A DNA stretch of 64,000 bases from Marmoricola sp. URHB0036 (GCF_000426045.1 NZ_AUEP01000004.1:124001-188000); one strand, 5' to 3'. Counted from the first letter of the stretch, positions 15,825 through 24,802 are shown. The notes: generated by a model from the sequence alone, not told the origin. Translations and numbers: made by a program.

Positions 15825-17114
15825 ATGGACACCACCACCGCCCTCACCGCTGCTGAGGTGATCGACGGTGTCCGCCAAGCCCGCGACGACGAGCACACGG
15901 CAGCCCTCCGCCAGGTCGAGTTCGCGGTCCGGTGGGCGTTGATACACCCGTGCCGTGATGAGTTCCCGGCCGGCTGGGAGGACGACCACGGCATCTTCAC
16001 CGCCGACTCATCTCGCGCCCCGCTGGCTGGTGCCGGTGCGCCGCTGGTCGACGAGTTCGCGCCAGCCTCGTTCGCCGCCGCCCTCGGCATCTCGCTGGAG
16101 ACGGCCAAGCAGCGCATCGCAGACGCCCTCGAACTCGTCTACCGCCTTCCCCGGCTCTGGGAGCTGGTCGAGGCCGGAGTGGTCCCGGTGTGGCGAGCCC
16201 GGGCGATCTCCCGCGAGACCCACGACCTATCGGTCGAGGCCGTCGCGTTCGCAGACCGGCTCATCTCCGCCACCCCCTCGAAGATCGGGATGGTCGACGC
16301 CACCCGCCTCGTCCAGGAGGCACGCCTTTACTTCGACCCCGACCGGGCCGTGGCCGACGAAGAGGAAGAGCTCGCCCGCCGCGGGGTCTGGCTACGGCAC
16401 CGCGGCAACCCCGCCACCACCGACGTGGTGATGACCCTCGACACCCCCGACGCCCTGCTCCTCGACCAGACCGTGACCCGGATCGCCGGCGAACTGCGCG
16501 ACCTCGGCGACACCGAACCCGTCGACGTCCGCCGAGCCCGCGCCGTGGGGATCCTCGCCGACCCCCAGTACGCCCTCGACCTGCTGTCCGGCCGCGACGC
16601 AGCACCGAGCCCGGGTGCAAGTGCGGTGAACCTCTACGTCCACCTCGACCCCGACCAACCAGGCGCGGTCTCGATCGAGAAGCTCGGGGCCGCCACCGAC
16701 CAGCTCCTCACCGACTGGCTCACCGGCTACGCAGCCGCTGGCGGCAAGGTCATCGTCCGACCCGTCCTCGACCTGAGCTCGACCCAAGCGGTCGACCAGC
16801 ACGACCCACCATCAGCGATGCGGGAGCTCTGCCTGCTGCGCGACGCCCACTGCGTCTTCCCCGGCTGCCTCCGCGACTCCAGGTCCTGCGACCTCGACCA
16901 CATCACCGCCTACATCCTGATGACCGACGGCGGCCCACGCGGCCAGACCAACCCGCTGAATCTTGCGCCGTTGTGCAGGACGCATCACCGGATGAAGACG
17001 TTTACCGCCTGGGACTACAAACGTCTCGAGGACGGCACCTACATCTGGACCAGCCCAACTGGCCACCAGTACGAAGTCCCACCCATCAGCCGCCGCCCAC
17101 CCCGAAGAACCTGA
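15825..17114 (+). CDS. DUF222 and HNH endonuclease domain protein ('13E12 repeat' family)
   Basis: A 429-residue intact member of the family. An N-terminal helical DUF222 domain spans about residues 10-330. The C-terminal HNH nuclease has CVFPGCLRDSRSCDLDHI, then TNPLNLAPLCRTHHRMK, with the paired cysteines and histidines of a zinc-supported HNH fold. The family is abundant in Nocardioides and mycobacteria; the biological role is not established, though some mycobacterial copies serve as prophage attachment sites. This gene lies between the tandem repeat array and an inverted, diverged copy of the array core. A second, frameshifted relative is at 52160. Nuclease activity is predicted from motif only. 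Confidence 0.88.
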   Translation: MDTTTALTAAEVIDGVRQARDDEHTAALRQVEFAVRWALIHPCRDEFPAGWEDDHGIFTADSSRAPLAGAGAPLVDEFAPASFAAALGISLETAKQRIADALELVYRLPRLWELVEAGVVPVWRARAISRETHDLSVEAVAFADRLISATPSKIGMVDATRLVQEARLYFDPDRAVADEEEELARRGVWLRHRGNPATTDVVMTLDTPDALLLDQTVTRIAGELRDLGDTEPVDVRRARAVGILADPQYALDLLSGRDAAPSPGASAVNLYVHLDPDQPGAVSIEKLGAATDQLLTDWLTGYAAAGGKVIVRPVLDLSSTQAVDQHDPPSAMRELCLLRDAHCVFPGCLRDSRSCDLDHITAYILMTDGGPRGQTNPLNLAPLCRTHHRMKTFTAWDYKRLEDGTYIWTSPTGHQYEVPPISRRPPRRT

Positions 17115-17167
17115 AGCCCCCGCCACCCCGGCCCACCCCAGCCGGGGCCACAGCCATGCCCTGAGAC

Positions 17168-17290
17168 GAAAACCCACCTCAACCGGCGACCCCAGCCACA
17201 GGATCTCGAGCCGAGCGCCCGCACGCCGACCGAGCGCGCCGGGACGCCACCGCAACCACAACGGACGTCGGCCACGTACCCCGTCAACCC
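17168..17290 (-). repeat. Diverged inverted copy of the tandem-array core
   Basis: Read on the minus strand, this segment follows the array core through its length: GTTGACG, then a 22-base exact match (17257-17236 against 15032-15053), then AGATCCTGTGG and a ggGTT end. No type-1 or type-2 element is present. It lies 54 bases beyond the stop of the DUF222-HNH gene, so that gene is bracketed by the same core in opposite orientations. The remaining bases up to 17356 show no gene. Confidence 0.7.
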
Positions 17291-17356
17291 GGAGCCCCGA
17301 CCAAACCGAGCGGGCCTGGAAGCAACACCAACAAGGCTGCGTCCAGGCACGAGCGA

Positions 17357-18688
17357 CTACTCCGTCGGGGTGGGCAGTTCCTGGTCGTGAATGTCGGCGA
17401 CCTCGTCGCTGGTGGTGTCTTCGTCCAGGGGGGCGGGATCGTCCTCGGAGGCTTCTTCGGCGTCCTCGCCGACCTCGGTGTAGTTCGCGAGGTGTTGTAC
17501 GACGGCGTTCAGCGACGCGGCGAGGGGTACGGCGATCAGGGCTCCCGGGATACCGGCGACGATCACGCCGAGGGCGATGGCGATGATCACGCCGAGCGGG
17601 TGCACCGAGACGAAGCGGCCCATCAGGAACGGCTGGAGGACGTGCGCCTCGAGCTGTTGTACGCCGACCACGACGCCGAACATGATCAGCGCCTTCACCG
17701 GCCCGACGGCCACGAGGGCGACGAGGACCGCCACCGTGCCCGAGACGAAGGCACCGACCAGCGGGATGAACGCGCCGAGGAAGACGAGCACACCGATCGC
17801 GCTGACGAACGGCACCCCGAGGATCGCGGCGCCGATCATGATGCCGATCGCGTCGGTGCCTGCCACCAGGACGGTGGCCCGGACGAACTGGGTCAGCGAC
17901 CTCCAGGCGACCCGACCGGACGAGTCGGCCCGGACGCGCCCGGCGCGCGGGAACAGCCGCACCAGCCAGGCCCAGATCAGGTGGCCGTCGGCGAGGAAGA
18001 AGTACGTCGAGAACAGCACGATGAAGATCCCGGCGAACACGTCGGCGACGGTGGCGCCGACCTCACCGAGCCTGCCGACCGAGTCCTCCCCGTAGGACTT
18101 GATCTGCTCCTGGGCCTTGTCGAGGCCGTCGCTGAGCTGCTTGTCGGTGATGTGCAACGGCCCGTCGTGCAACCAGTTGCGGATCTGCTGGATGCCGTCG
18201 CTGACCTGGCTGGAGAGGTCGCCGATCCCGTTGGAGACCTGGTTGCTGACGTAGGTGACCAGCAGGGCGATCAGGCCGATCCCGAGGATGACCGTGAGCA
18301 GCGCCGACAGCTTGCGCGGGAGACCGAGCCGCTGCCCCCAGACCACCACCGGGCTGACCAGCGCCGCGATCAGGAGCGCGATGACCACCGGCAGGACCAC
18401 GACGAGGAACAGGTTGAGCAGCCAGAGGATGATCGCCAGGGCGCCGCACACGACGATGAACCGCCACGCCCACGCGGCCGCGAGGTCCATGCCGTAGGGC
18501 ACCCGCGCCGGCCGGAAGTTCGACGGCCCGCCCGAGATCTCCGGCTCGACGCCCAGCGCGCGCCGAGCTGCCCTCACCTCGGCCCACTGCTGGGCGATCC
18601 GGGCGCGCACGTGCTCGTCGGACGACTCCACCTCCGCGCGAGAGCGGTCCCGAAAATCGCTGATCAGCTTGCGTGGTCCTCGTGGCAC
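17357..18688 (-). CDS. AI-2E family transporter (PerM-like)
   Basis: A 443-residue membrane protein of the AI-2E exporter/PerM family. There are about eight helices: a pair near residues 75-125, the long periplasmic amphipathic region typical of the family at about 150-210, and a C-terminal bundle containing GAFIPLVGAFVSGTVAVLVAL and HPLGVIIAIALGV. The tail is strongly acidic. The family name comes from one member exporting a quorum signal, but many act as ion antiporters or have no known substrate, so function is open. The start overlaps the 3' end of the MutL-like gene by 25 bases, making it the last gene of the metB operon. Confidence 0.88.
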   Translation of the reverse strand: MPRGPRKLISDFRDRSRAEVESSDEHVRARIAQQWAEVRAARRALGVEPEISGGPSNFRPARVPYGMDLAAAWAWRFIVVCGALAIILWLLNLFLVVVLPVVIALLIAALVSPVVVWGQRLGLPRKLSALLTVILGIGLIALLVTYVSNQVSNGIGDLSSQVSDGIQQIRNWLHDGPLHITDKQLSDGLDKAQEQIKSYGEDSVGRLGEVGATVADVFAGIFIVLFSTYFFLADGHLIWAWLVRLFPRAGRVRADSSGRVAWRSLTQFVRATVLVAGTDAIGIMIGAAILGVPFVSAIGVLVFLGAFIPLVGAFVSGTVAVLVALVAVGPVKALIMFGVVVGVQQLEAHVLQPFLMGRFVSVHPLGVIIAIALGVIVAGIPGALIAVPLAASLNAVVQHLANYTEVGEDAEEASEDDPAPLDEDTTSDEVADIHDQELPTPTE

Positions 18689-20019
18689 GTCGACAGGCTA
18701 CGTGCCAGCGCCGCCGCCGCTGACGGACGCCGCTCCGAGAGCAGGCCGACCGCAGCCAGCACGTAGTCGCGGTCGACGACGACCCGCGGATGCTCGGGCA
18801 GCTGCCATCCCTCGGGCGAGCTCCCGGTCAGTCCACCGAGGACGCGAGCCGCCGACTCCGGGTCCGAGTGACGCAGTGTGCCACCCGAGCCGACGAGCAG
18901 CGCCACCTCGCGCAGGTCCTTGCCGGTGCGCTCGACGACCCGTCCGTCAGGACCGACCACCACGCGCGAACGACCCACGTGCCGACGCAGCGCCAGGGTG
19001 GCCGCCGTCGCGGCGATCAGCTCGTCCTCGCGACGCTCGAGGTCGCTGCTCGGCAGGAACGACGGATCGGCATTGCGGCGTACGGCGGGGGCAGTGTCCT
19101 TGCCGAGCAGCCCGGCCTCGTGTCCGGCCTCCCAGGTGGTGACCGCGCTCCAGCGCATGCCGAGGTCGCCCTCGACCGTGCGCGTGACCGGGGTGGTGGC
19201 CACGACCTCGCGGGACAGTCCGGCATCCTCCGGGTCGAGCCGTACGACGGAGTGCACGTCGGTCGTCGCTCCCCCGATGTCGACCACCACGACGTCGCAC
19301 TCGGCCACCCGGGCCAGCACCTCGACCCCGGTCAGCACCAGGTCGGGAGTCGCGCCGTGCACCATCGCGGTGAAGTCGGCCCGGCTGCTGAGTCCCTTGC
19401 CGCCGATGACGTGAGTCAGGAACATCTCGCGGATGGCGCGGCGAGCCGGCTCGGGAGCGAGTACGCCGATCCGCGGCACCACGTTGTCGGTGACCACGAC
19501 CGGCCACCCGGCCAGCACCTCGCCGACTGCCGCACGCGCTGCCACGTTGCCGGCGACCACGACCGGCCCGCGCCACCCGCTGGCCGCCAGCCGGCGGGCA
19601 CCGTCGAGGATCCCCTCCCCGTCCCCGTCGTCGGTGCCCCCGGTCAGCAGCACCACGTCGGGTCGGGTCGTTCGGTCCAGCTCGTCGAAAGCCGCCTCGG
19701 GCGACGTTCGGCCCAGCACCGCCACCACCTTGCCGCCGCTCGACAGCGCCACCCGTCGACCGGCCTCGGCCGTGACCAGCTCCTCGTTGCCGACCACGGC
19801 GATCCGCAACCCACCACCCGCGGACGAGCACGCGAGCACCTCTGCGCTGTCCGCCTCAGGGAAGTCAGGGACGAGCGAGGCACGGCACGCGTCGACCCCG
19901 TCGAGCACGTCCGTGGCCAAGGTCGTCGGGTGCTCCGCGGTCGCGAGCAGCGTCCCGTTCTCGTCGTCGACGAGGGCGGCCTTGGTGAAGGTGGACCCCA
20001 CGTCCACGCACAGCAGCAC
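18664..20019 (-). CDS. MutL/GlmL-like actin-fold ATPase
   Basis: A 451-residue protein of the family of GlmL, the protein encoded with coenzyme B12-dependent glutamate mutase. It has the ASKHA phosphate loops: LLCVDVGSTFTKAALVD at the N-terminus, ACSSAGGGLRI, and VVVVDIGGATTDVHSV in the middle. GlmL is thought to be a reactivase or chaperone for the mutase. No mutase genes (glmS/glmE) or other B12 enzyme lie next to it here, so this is an orphan copy; it is embedded between DUF202 and the AI-2E permease in the metB operon. The family match is clear, the partner unknown. Confidence 0.85.
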   Translation of the reverse strand: MLLCVDVGSTFTKAALVDDENGTLLATAEHPTTLATDVLDGVDACRASLVPDFPEADSAEVLACSSAGGGLRIAVVGNEELVTAEAGRRVALSSGGKVVAVLGRTSPEAAFDELDRTTRPDVVLLTGGTDDGDGEGILDGARRLAASGWRGPVVVAGNVAARAAVGEVLAGWPVVVTDNVVPRIGVLAPEPARRAIREMFLTHVIGGKGLSSRADFTAMVHGATPDLVLTGVEVLARVAECDVVVVDIGGATTDVHSVVRLDPEDAGLSREVVATTPVTRTVEGDLGMRWSAVTTWEAGHEAGLLGKDTAPAVRRNADPSFLPSSDLERREDELIAATAATLALRRHVGRSRVVVGPDGRVVERTGKDLREVALLVGSGGTLRHSDPESAARVLGGLTGSSPEGWQLPEHPRVVVDRDYVLAAVGLLSERRPSAAAALARSLSTCHEDHAS

Positions 20020-20022
20020 GGG

Positions 20023-20361
20023 TCAGCCGGCCTGCGTGACGACGTAGAACGCCGCGAAGCACAGGCAGAGCAGCACGGCCAGGCTGACGATGTGGGCCGC
20101 CGACCCGCTCGAGATGGTGCGGCCGGTGCGGAGCGCCTGGTCGACCTGGCGGTAGCGAAGGTAGCCGCCGACCGCGGCGAAGACGCCCGTGCCCAACAGC
20201 GCCAGCGACAGGAGGAGGACCTCGGTGTCGTCGCCGAAGAAGTGCGCGACCGCGATGGCGGCCGCCATCAGCCCGATCGCCGAGCGCTGGTAGGCGAGCA
20301 GGGTGCGCTCGTTGGCGAGGGTGAACCGAGCGTCCGGCGCCCGGTCGTCGGGCTCGCTCAC
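20023..20361 (-). CDS. DUF202 small membrane protein
   Basis: A 112-residue protein with the DUF202 signature RFTLANERTLLAYQRSAIGL followed by three transmembrane helices (about residues 24-45, 48-66 and 88-108). DUF202 domains occur alone in bacteria and at the C-terminus of yeast VTC polyphosphate complexes; the function of stand-alone forms is unknown. The GTG start at 20361 overlaps the stop of metB, and the MutL-like gene starts four bases after its stop, so it is translated within this operon. Confidence 0.85.
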   Translation of the reverse strand: MSEPDDRAPDARFTLANERTLLAYQRSAIGLMAAAIAVAHFFGDDTEVLLLSLALLGTGVFAAVGGYLRYRQVDQALRTGRTISSGSAAHIVSLAVLLCLCFAAFYVVTQAG

Positions 20362-21518
20362 CCCAGCGCCCGGTCCAGGTCGGCGACCAGGTCGTCGGCC
20401 GTCTCGATGCCGACGCTGAGGCGGATCAGGTCGGCCGGGACCTCGAGGTCGGTACCGGCGACGCTCGCGTGCGTCATCCGGCCGGGCAGCTCGATCAGCG
20501 ACTCGATGCCGCCGAGCGACTCGGCCAGGGTGAACACCTCGGCCCTGGCACACACGTCGAGCGCCTGCTGCTCCCCGCCGCGCACGCGGAAGGAGACGAT
20601 GCCGCCGTACCTCTTCATCTGGCGGCTGGCGACCTCGTGCCCCGAGTGCTCCGGCAGCCCGGGGTAGATGACCTGGCTGACGGCCGCGTGCCCGCTGAGG
20701 AACTCGACCACTCGCTCGGCGTTGTCGCAGTGCCGGTCCATCCGGACGCCCAGGGTCTTCAGCCCGCGCAGGGTGAGCCACGCGTCGAACGGACCGGCGA
20801 CCGCGCCGATCGCGTTCTGGTGGTACTCGATGATCTCGGCCAGCTCGAGGTCACGTACGACGAGGGCGCCGCCCACGACGTCGGAGTGCCCGCCGCAGTA
20901 CTTCGTCGTCGAGTGCACGACCACGTCCGCGCCGAGGACCAACGGCTGCTGGAGGTACGGCGAGGCGAAGGTGTTGTCGACGACCAGCAGCGCACCGGCG
21001 TCGTGCGCGACGGCCGCCAGCGCCTCGATGTCGCCGATGTTGAGCAGGGGGTTGGTGGGCGTCTCGACCCACACCACCTTGGTGCGTCCGGGCTGGATCG
21101 CGGCCCGCACGACGTCGGGGTCACTGACCGGCGCGGTCGAGTGCTCGAGTCCCCACCGGGTCAGCACCTTGTCGAAGAGCCGGTGCGTCCCGCCGTACGC
21201 GTCGTCGGGGATCACCACGTGGTCCCCCGGCTGGCACACGGCGTGCAGCAGCGTGTCCTCGGCCGCGAGGCCGGAGGCGAACGCGAAGCCGCGCTCCCCC
21301 TCCTCCAGGGCGGCGATGTTGCCCTCGAGGGCGGTGCGGGTCGGGTTGGCGGACCGGCTGTACTCGTAGCCGCCGCGCAGCCCCCCGACGCCGTCCTGCT
21401 TGTAGGTCGAGGTGGCGTAGATCGGCGGGATCACCGCGCCGGTCATCTCGTCGGGCTCGTAGCCGGCGTGGATGGCGCGGGTCTCGAACCCGGACTTGCT
21501 CCTGTGCTCCTGAGTCAC
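20358..21518 (-). CDS. metB: Cystathionine gamma-synthase
   Basis: A 386-residue PLP enzyme of the Cys/Met metabolism family. The N-terminal pattern ETRAIHAGYEPD, the tyrosine/arginine segment YEYSRSANPTR and the PLP lysine in HSTTKYCGGHSDVVGG are all present. It joins cysteine to an activated homoserine to give cystathionine; a cystathionine beta/gamma-lyase activity in the same fold cannot be excluded. The GTG at 21518 is used because the ATG two bases earlier is out of frame and runs into a stop. TAGCCT lies seven bases upstream, suggesting a leaderless transcript. It leads an operon with DUF202, MutL-like and AI-2E genes and is divergent from msrA. Confidence 0.9.
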   Translation of the reverse strand: MTQEHRSKSGFETRAIHAGYEPDEMTGAVIPPIYATSTYKQDGVGGLRGGYEYSRSANPTRTALEGNIAALEEGERGFAFASGLAAEDTLLHAVCQPGDHVVIPDDAYGGTHRLFDKVLTRWGLEHSTAPVSDPDVVRAAIQPGRTKVVWVETPTNPLLNIGDIEALAAVAHDAGALLVVDNTFASPYLQQPLVLGADVVVHSTTKYCGGHSDVVGGALVVRDLELAEIIEYHQNAIGAVAGPFDAWLTLRGLKTLGVRMDRHCDNAERVVEFLSGHAAVSQVIYPGLPEHSGHEVASRQMKRYGGIVSFRVRGGEQQALDVCARAEVFTLAESLGGIESLIELPGRMTHASVAGTDLEVPADLIRLSVGIETADDLVADLDRALG

Positions 21519-21593
21519 ATGCGCGAGGCTACCCTCGGGAACGAGACCGGCTCGCCTGGTGTTGCACAGGATGCATCCACAGAAAGGTCATCG

Positions 21594-22238
21594 ATGTTCC
21601 AGCGCACGAAGTCCACACTCCCCACTCCCTCCGAGGCCCTGCCCGGCCGCGCCGAGCGGTGGTTCCCCCTGGCCGAGAAGCACAAGGCGCTCGACGCCCC
21701 GCTCGTGACCGACGAGGTCCCCCAGGGCTACGAGGTCGCCGTCTTCGGGCTCGGCTGCTTCTGGGGCGCGGAGGAGGTCTTCTGGCAGGTCCCGGGTGTC
21801 TGGTCGACCTCGGTCGGCTACGCCGGCGGCAGCACGCCGAACCCGTCGTACGAGGAGGTCTGCAGTGGCCGCACCGGCCACACCGAGGCCGTCCGCGTCG
21901 TCTACGACCCGAAGAAGGTCTCCTACGCCGACCTGGTCGCCACCTTCTACGAGGTGCACGACCCGACCCAGGGCATGCGCCAGGGCAACGACATGGGCAC
22001 GCAGTACCGCTCCGCCATCTACTACTCGACTCCCGAGCAGGAGATGGTCGCCCAGCGCGTCACCGAGAGGTACCAGCCCGAGCTCACCAAGCGCGGGTAC
22101 GGACAGATCACCACCGAGATCAAGCCGGCCAGCGAGGCGTCGTACTACTACGCCGAGGACCACCACCAGCAGTACCTGCTGAAGAATCCCTTCGGCTACC
22201 GCTGCCACTCCGCAACGGGCATCAAGGTCCCCAGCTGA
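21594..22238 (+). CDS. msrA: Peptide methionine sulfoxide reductase A
   Basis: A 214-residue MsrA. The catalytic cysteine is in GLGCFWGAE, with YAGG, GHTEAV and the C-terminal EDHHQQYL and NPFGYRCHSATG. It reduces methionine-S-sulfoxide in proteins with thioredoxin as donor. The ATG at 21594 has AGAAAGG six bases upstream (21581-21587). An N-terminal extension of about 40 residues precedes the catalytic domain, which is common in actinobacterial MsrA. A large perfect hairpin follows the stop. Confidence 0.94.
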   Translation: MFQRTKSTLPTPSEALPGRAERWFPLAEKHKALDAPLVTDEVPQGYEVAVFGLGCFWGAEEVFWQVPGVWSTSVGYAGGSTPNPSYEEVCSGRTGHTEAVRVVYDPKKVSYADLVATFYEVHDPTQGMRQGNDMGTQYRSAIYYSTPEQEMVAQRVTERYQPELTKRGYGQITTEIKPASEASYYYAEDHHQQYLLKNPFGYRCHSATGIKVPS

Positions 22239-22244
22239 ACGTGT

Positions 22245-22294
22245 CTTGCGTCATACGAATTGGTGCCTCGAGCGCTCGATTCGTATGACGCAAG
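22245..22294. terminator. Perfect 16-bp inverted repeat after msrA
   Basis: CTTGCGTCATACGAAT (22245-22260) is perfectly complementary to ATTCGTATGACGCAAG (22279-22294), with an 18-base loop containing GAGCGCTC. It starts seven bases after the msrA stop, where a terminator belongs. There is no U-tract, as is common in actinobacterial terminators. An operator for the next gene, which starts at 22361, is an alternative. Confidence 0.65.
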
Positions 22295-22360
22295 CGCGGG
22301 TCCGTCCACCCCACCGGTCCGTTTAGTCCCTACTCAGGGTGGTCAGGCACACTGGGGCGC

Positions 22361-23062
22361 ATGAGTGAGCAGAACCCACCTGGCCAGCCCACCCCTGCAG
22401 AAGAGCATGTCGAGGGTGTTGGACCGACCGCGAGCGACGAGGCCGCTCCGCCTCCGCCGCCCGAGGGTGACGAGACCGCCAAGCGGTCGCGGGCACCATG
22501 GATCATCGCCGTCGCCGCGGTCCTCGTGGTGGCCCTGGTGGCCGCTGGCGCGTTCTTCGGCTACCAGGCCCTCAACGGTGAGGACAAGCACTCCATCGCC
22601 ATTCCGTCGACCGCCGGCGGCATGAAGCGCGACACGAAGTCCGAGGCCGCGCTCAAGCAGCAGCTCGATGCAGCGGAGACGCAGTTCAAGGCCCAGTTCA
22701 AGGACGTCTCCTACGTGAAGTCCGGCGTCTACAAGCAGGCCAACAAGGACAAGGGTCCCGAGGGTGCGCTGGTCTTCCTCGGCGCCAAGGTCAAGCTCTC
22801 CGAGAAGAACGCCAGCACGTTCGTCAACACCCTGAAGAAGCTGGCCACCAGCAACGGCTTCAAGGTCGCGGCCGTGTCCCCCGGCGACAACGGCGGCAAG
22901 GCCGTGTGCGCCTCGCAGGCCGCCGGCCAGAAGATCGCGATCTGCGCCTGGGCGACCAAGGACTCCGGCGGCGAGCTGATCCCCACCGTCCCCGGCTGGG
23001 ACTCCGCCAAGCTGGCCGCGGTCATGCGCTCCCTGCGCGCCGACGTCGAGACGACCAACTAG
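22361..23062 (+). CDS. Membrane-anchored protein with extracytoplasmic domain
   Basis: A 233-residue protein. Residues 1-45 are Pro/Glu/Ala-rich and cytoplasmic, residues 47-69 form one transmembrane helix (PWIIAVAAVLVVALVAAGAFFGY), and about 160 residues lie outside. The outer domain contains two well-spaced cysteines (VCASQ and AICAW) that could form a disulfide, and ends PGWDSAKLAAVMRSLRADVE. Such anchored proteins with proline-rich N-termini are common in Actinobacteria, but I do not recognise this one. It is followed by a GH2 gene after 18 bases. Confidence 0.75.
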   Translation: MSEQNPPGQPTPAEEHVEGVGPTASDEAAPPPPPEGDETAKRSRAPWIIAVAAVLVVALVAAGAFFGYQALNGEDKHSIAIPSTAGGMKRDTKSEAALKQQLDAAETQFKAQFKDVSYVKSGVYKQANKDKGPEGALVFLGAKVKLSEKNASTFVNTLKKLATSNGFKVAAVSPGDNGGKAVCASQAAGQKIAICAWATKDSGGELIPTVPGWDSAKLAAVMRSLRADVETTN

Positions 23063-23080
23063 TCCAGAGGTCGGTGAGGC

Positions 23081-24802
23081 GTGCTCACCCGCTGGGGTCG
23101 TGCGCTCGATCGCGACCGTCCGCTCCCTGAGTACCCACGCCCCCAGCTCGTCCGGGAGGCGTGGGTCAACCTCAACGGTGTCTGGGAGCACGCCTTCACC
23201 GACTCACCCGACCGCCCGGCGTCGTACGACGGACCGATCGTGGTGCCGTTCTCCCCGGAGGCCGAGCTGTCCGGGGTCGGCCGACAGCTGCAGCCCGACG
23301 AGTGGCTCTGGTACCGCCGCAGCTTCACCCCGCCCTCGACGACCGGTCGGGTGCTGCTGCACTTCGGCGCGGTCGACCAGACCTGCACCGTGTGGGTCAA
23401 CGATGCCGAGGTCGGCTCCCACACGGGTGGCTACCTCCCCTTCACCCTCGACGTCACCGACCACCTGCGCGGCGACGACGTCCTCGAGGTGCGAGTCCGC
23501 GACCTCTCCGAGACCGGCGTGCACGCCCGCGGCAAGCAGCGCCTCGACCGCAAGGAGATCTGGTACACCGCCCAGTCAGGCATCTGGCAGACGGTCTGGC
23601 TCGAGGCCGTCCCTGCGTCGTACGTCGAACGGCTGGTGCTGACCCCTCACCTGGAGACCGATGAGCTCGAGGTGACGGTGGTGGCAGCCGGTGTCCCGGT
23701 CAGCACACCCGCCCACGTCGTCGTGGGTGAGGACGAGGTCGACGTGCCGGCGGGTGTGCCGGTGCGCATCGCCCTCTCCGACGTACGCCCCTGGTCGCCC
23801 GAGCATCCCCACCTGTACGACGTCGAGGTGACCCTCGCCGACGACCGGGTCACGTCGTACGCCGCGATGCGCTCGTTCGGCGTCGGCCCGGACGAGCACG
23901 GCCACACCCGCTTCCTGCTCAACGGCGAACCGGTGACGCACGTCGGCGTGCTCGACCAGGGGTACTGGCCCGACGGCCTGCTCACCCCACCGAGCGACGA
24001 GGCGATGGTCCACGACATCGAGACGATGAGGTCGCTCGGCTTCACCATGCTGCGCAAGCACGCCAAGGTCGAGCCGTTGCGCTGGTACGCCCACTGCGAC
24101 CGCCTCGGCATGCTGGTCTGGCAGGACGTCGTCAACGGAGGCGGACGTTACCGAGCTCTCACCACCAGGCGCCCGGCACGGTTCCCGGTGTGGATCCCGG
24201 ATCGCCTGCACCGGCTCTACGACCGGGGTGACGCCGAGGGCCGCGAGGAGTTCCGGCGCGAGGTGCGCGCGACCGTCGAGCTGCTGCGCAACGTGGTCTC
24301 GCTGGCCGTCTGGACACCCTTCAACGAGGCCTGGGGGCAGTTCGACGCCAACGCCATCGCCCGACGGATCGCCGATGTCGACCCCACCAGGCTGGTCAAC
24401 CACACCAGCGGCTGGGTCGACCAGGGCGGCGGCGACGTCCGCAGCTTCCACCGCTACGTGCGTCCGTTTCGGATGCCCTCCCCGCGGCGCCTGGGCCGAC
24501 GTGACGCGCGAGTCGTCGCGCTCAGCGAGTACGGCGGGTTCAGCCTCCGGGTCGAGGGCCACGACTGGAGTCCTCGCGAGTTCGGCTACCGCCACTTCGA
24601 GGACAGTGCCGCACTCGCCGACGGGTTCGCCGACCTGCACGAGCCGCTCGCCGACGCCGTACGACGAGGACTCGGCGCGACGGTCTACACCCAGCTCAGC
24701 GATGTCGAGGACGAGCTCAACGGACTCCTGACCTATGACCGCGAGGTGCTCAAGATCGATGCCGACGTGATCCGCCAGGTGACTGCCACACTTCATCCGT
24801 GA
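23081..24802 (+). CDS. Glycoside hydrolase family 2 protein
   Basis: A 573-residue GH2 enzyme with the family order: jelly-roll sugar-binding domain (residues 1-170, YRRSFTPP and GGYLPFTLDVTDHL), an Ig-like domain (about 180-270) and a TIM barrel. The acid/base glutamate is in WTPFNEAWGQF and the probable nucleophile in ALSEYGGF. No signal peptide is seen, so it is probably cytoplasmic. Substrate could be a beta-galactoside, mannoside or glucuronide; sequence alone does not decide. The GTG start at 23081 is preceded by GGTGAGG. Its stop overlaps the GTG of the next gene. Confidence 0.88.
   Translation: MLTRWGRALDRDRPLPEYPRPQLVREAWVNLNGVWEHAFTDSPDRPASYDGPIVVPFSPEAELSGVGRQLQPDEWLWYRRSFTPPSTTGRVLLHFGAVDQTCTVWVNDAEVGSHTGGYLPFTLDVTDHLRGDDVLEVRVRDLSETGVHARGKQRLDRKEIWYTAQSGIWQTVWLEAVPASYVERLVLTPHLETDELEVTVVAAGVPVSTPAHVVVGEDEVDVPAGVPVRIALSDVRPWSPEHPHLYDVEVTLADDRVTSYAAMRSFGVGPDEHGHTRFLLNGEPVTHVGVLDQGYWPDGLLTPPSDEAMVHDIETMRSLGFTMLRKHAKVEPLRWYAHCDRLGMLVWQDVVNGGGRYRALTTRRPARFPVWIPDRLHRLYDRGDAEGREEFRREVRATVELLRNVVSLAVWTPFNEAWGQFDANAIARRIADVDPTRLVNHTSGWVDQGGGDVRSFHRYVRPFRMPSPRRLGRRDARVVALSEYGGFSLRVEGHDWSPREFGYRHFEDSAALADGFADLHEPLADAVRRGLGATVYTQLSDVEDELNGLLTYDREVLKIDADVIRQVTATLHP

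Noticed and set aside
14511-15856. Several open reading frames on both strands within the tandem repeat region
   Set aside because: They are by-products of the repeat: the 278-bp period changes the frame at every unit, no family is recognisable, and Arg/Gly/Ser-rich translations are what such GC-rich repeats give.
21519-21593. Possible SAM or B12 riboswitch upstream of metB
   Set aside because: The gap is only 75 bases, shared with msrA, and metB seems to have a leaderless promoter (TAGCCT seven bases upstream), leaving no room for a leader.
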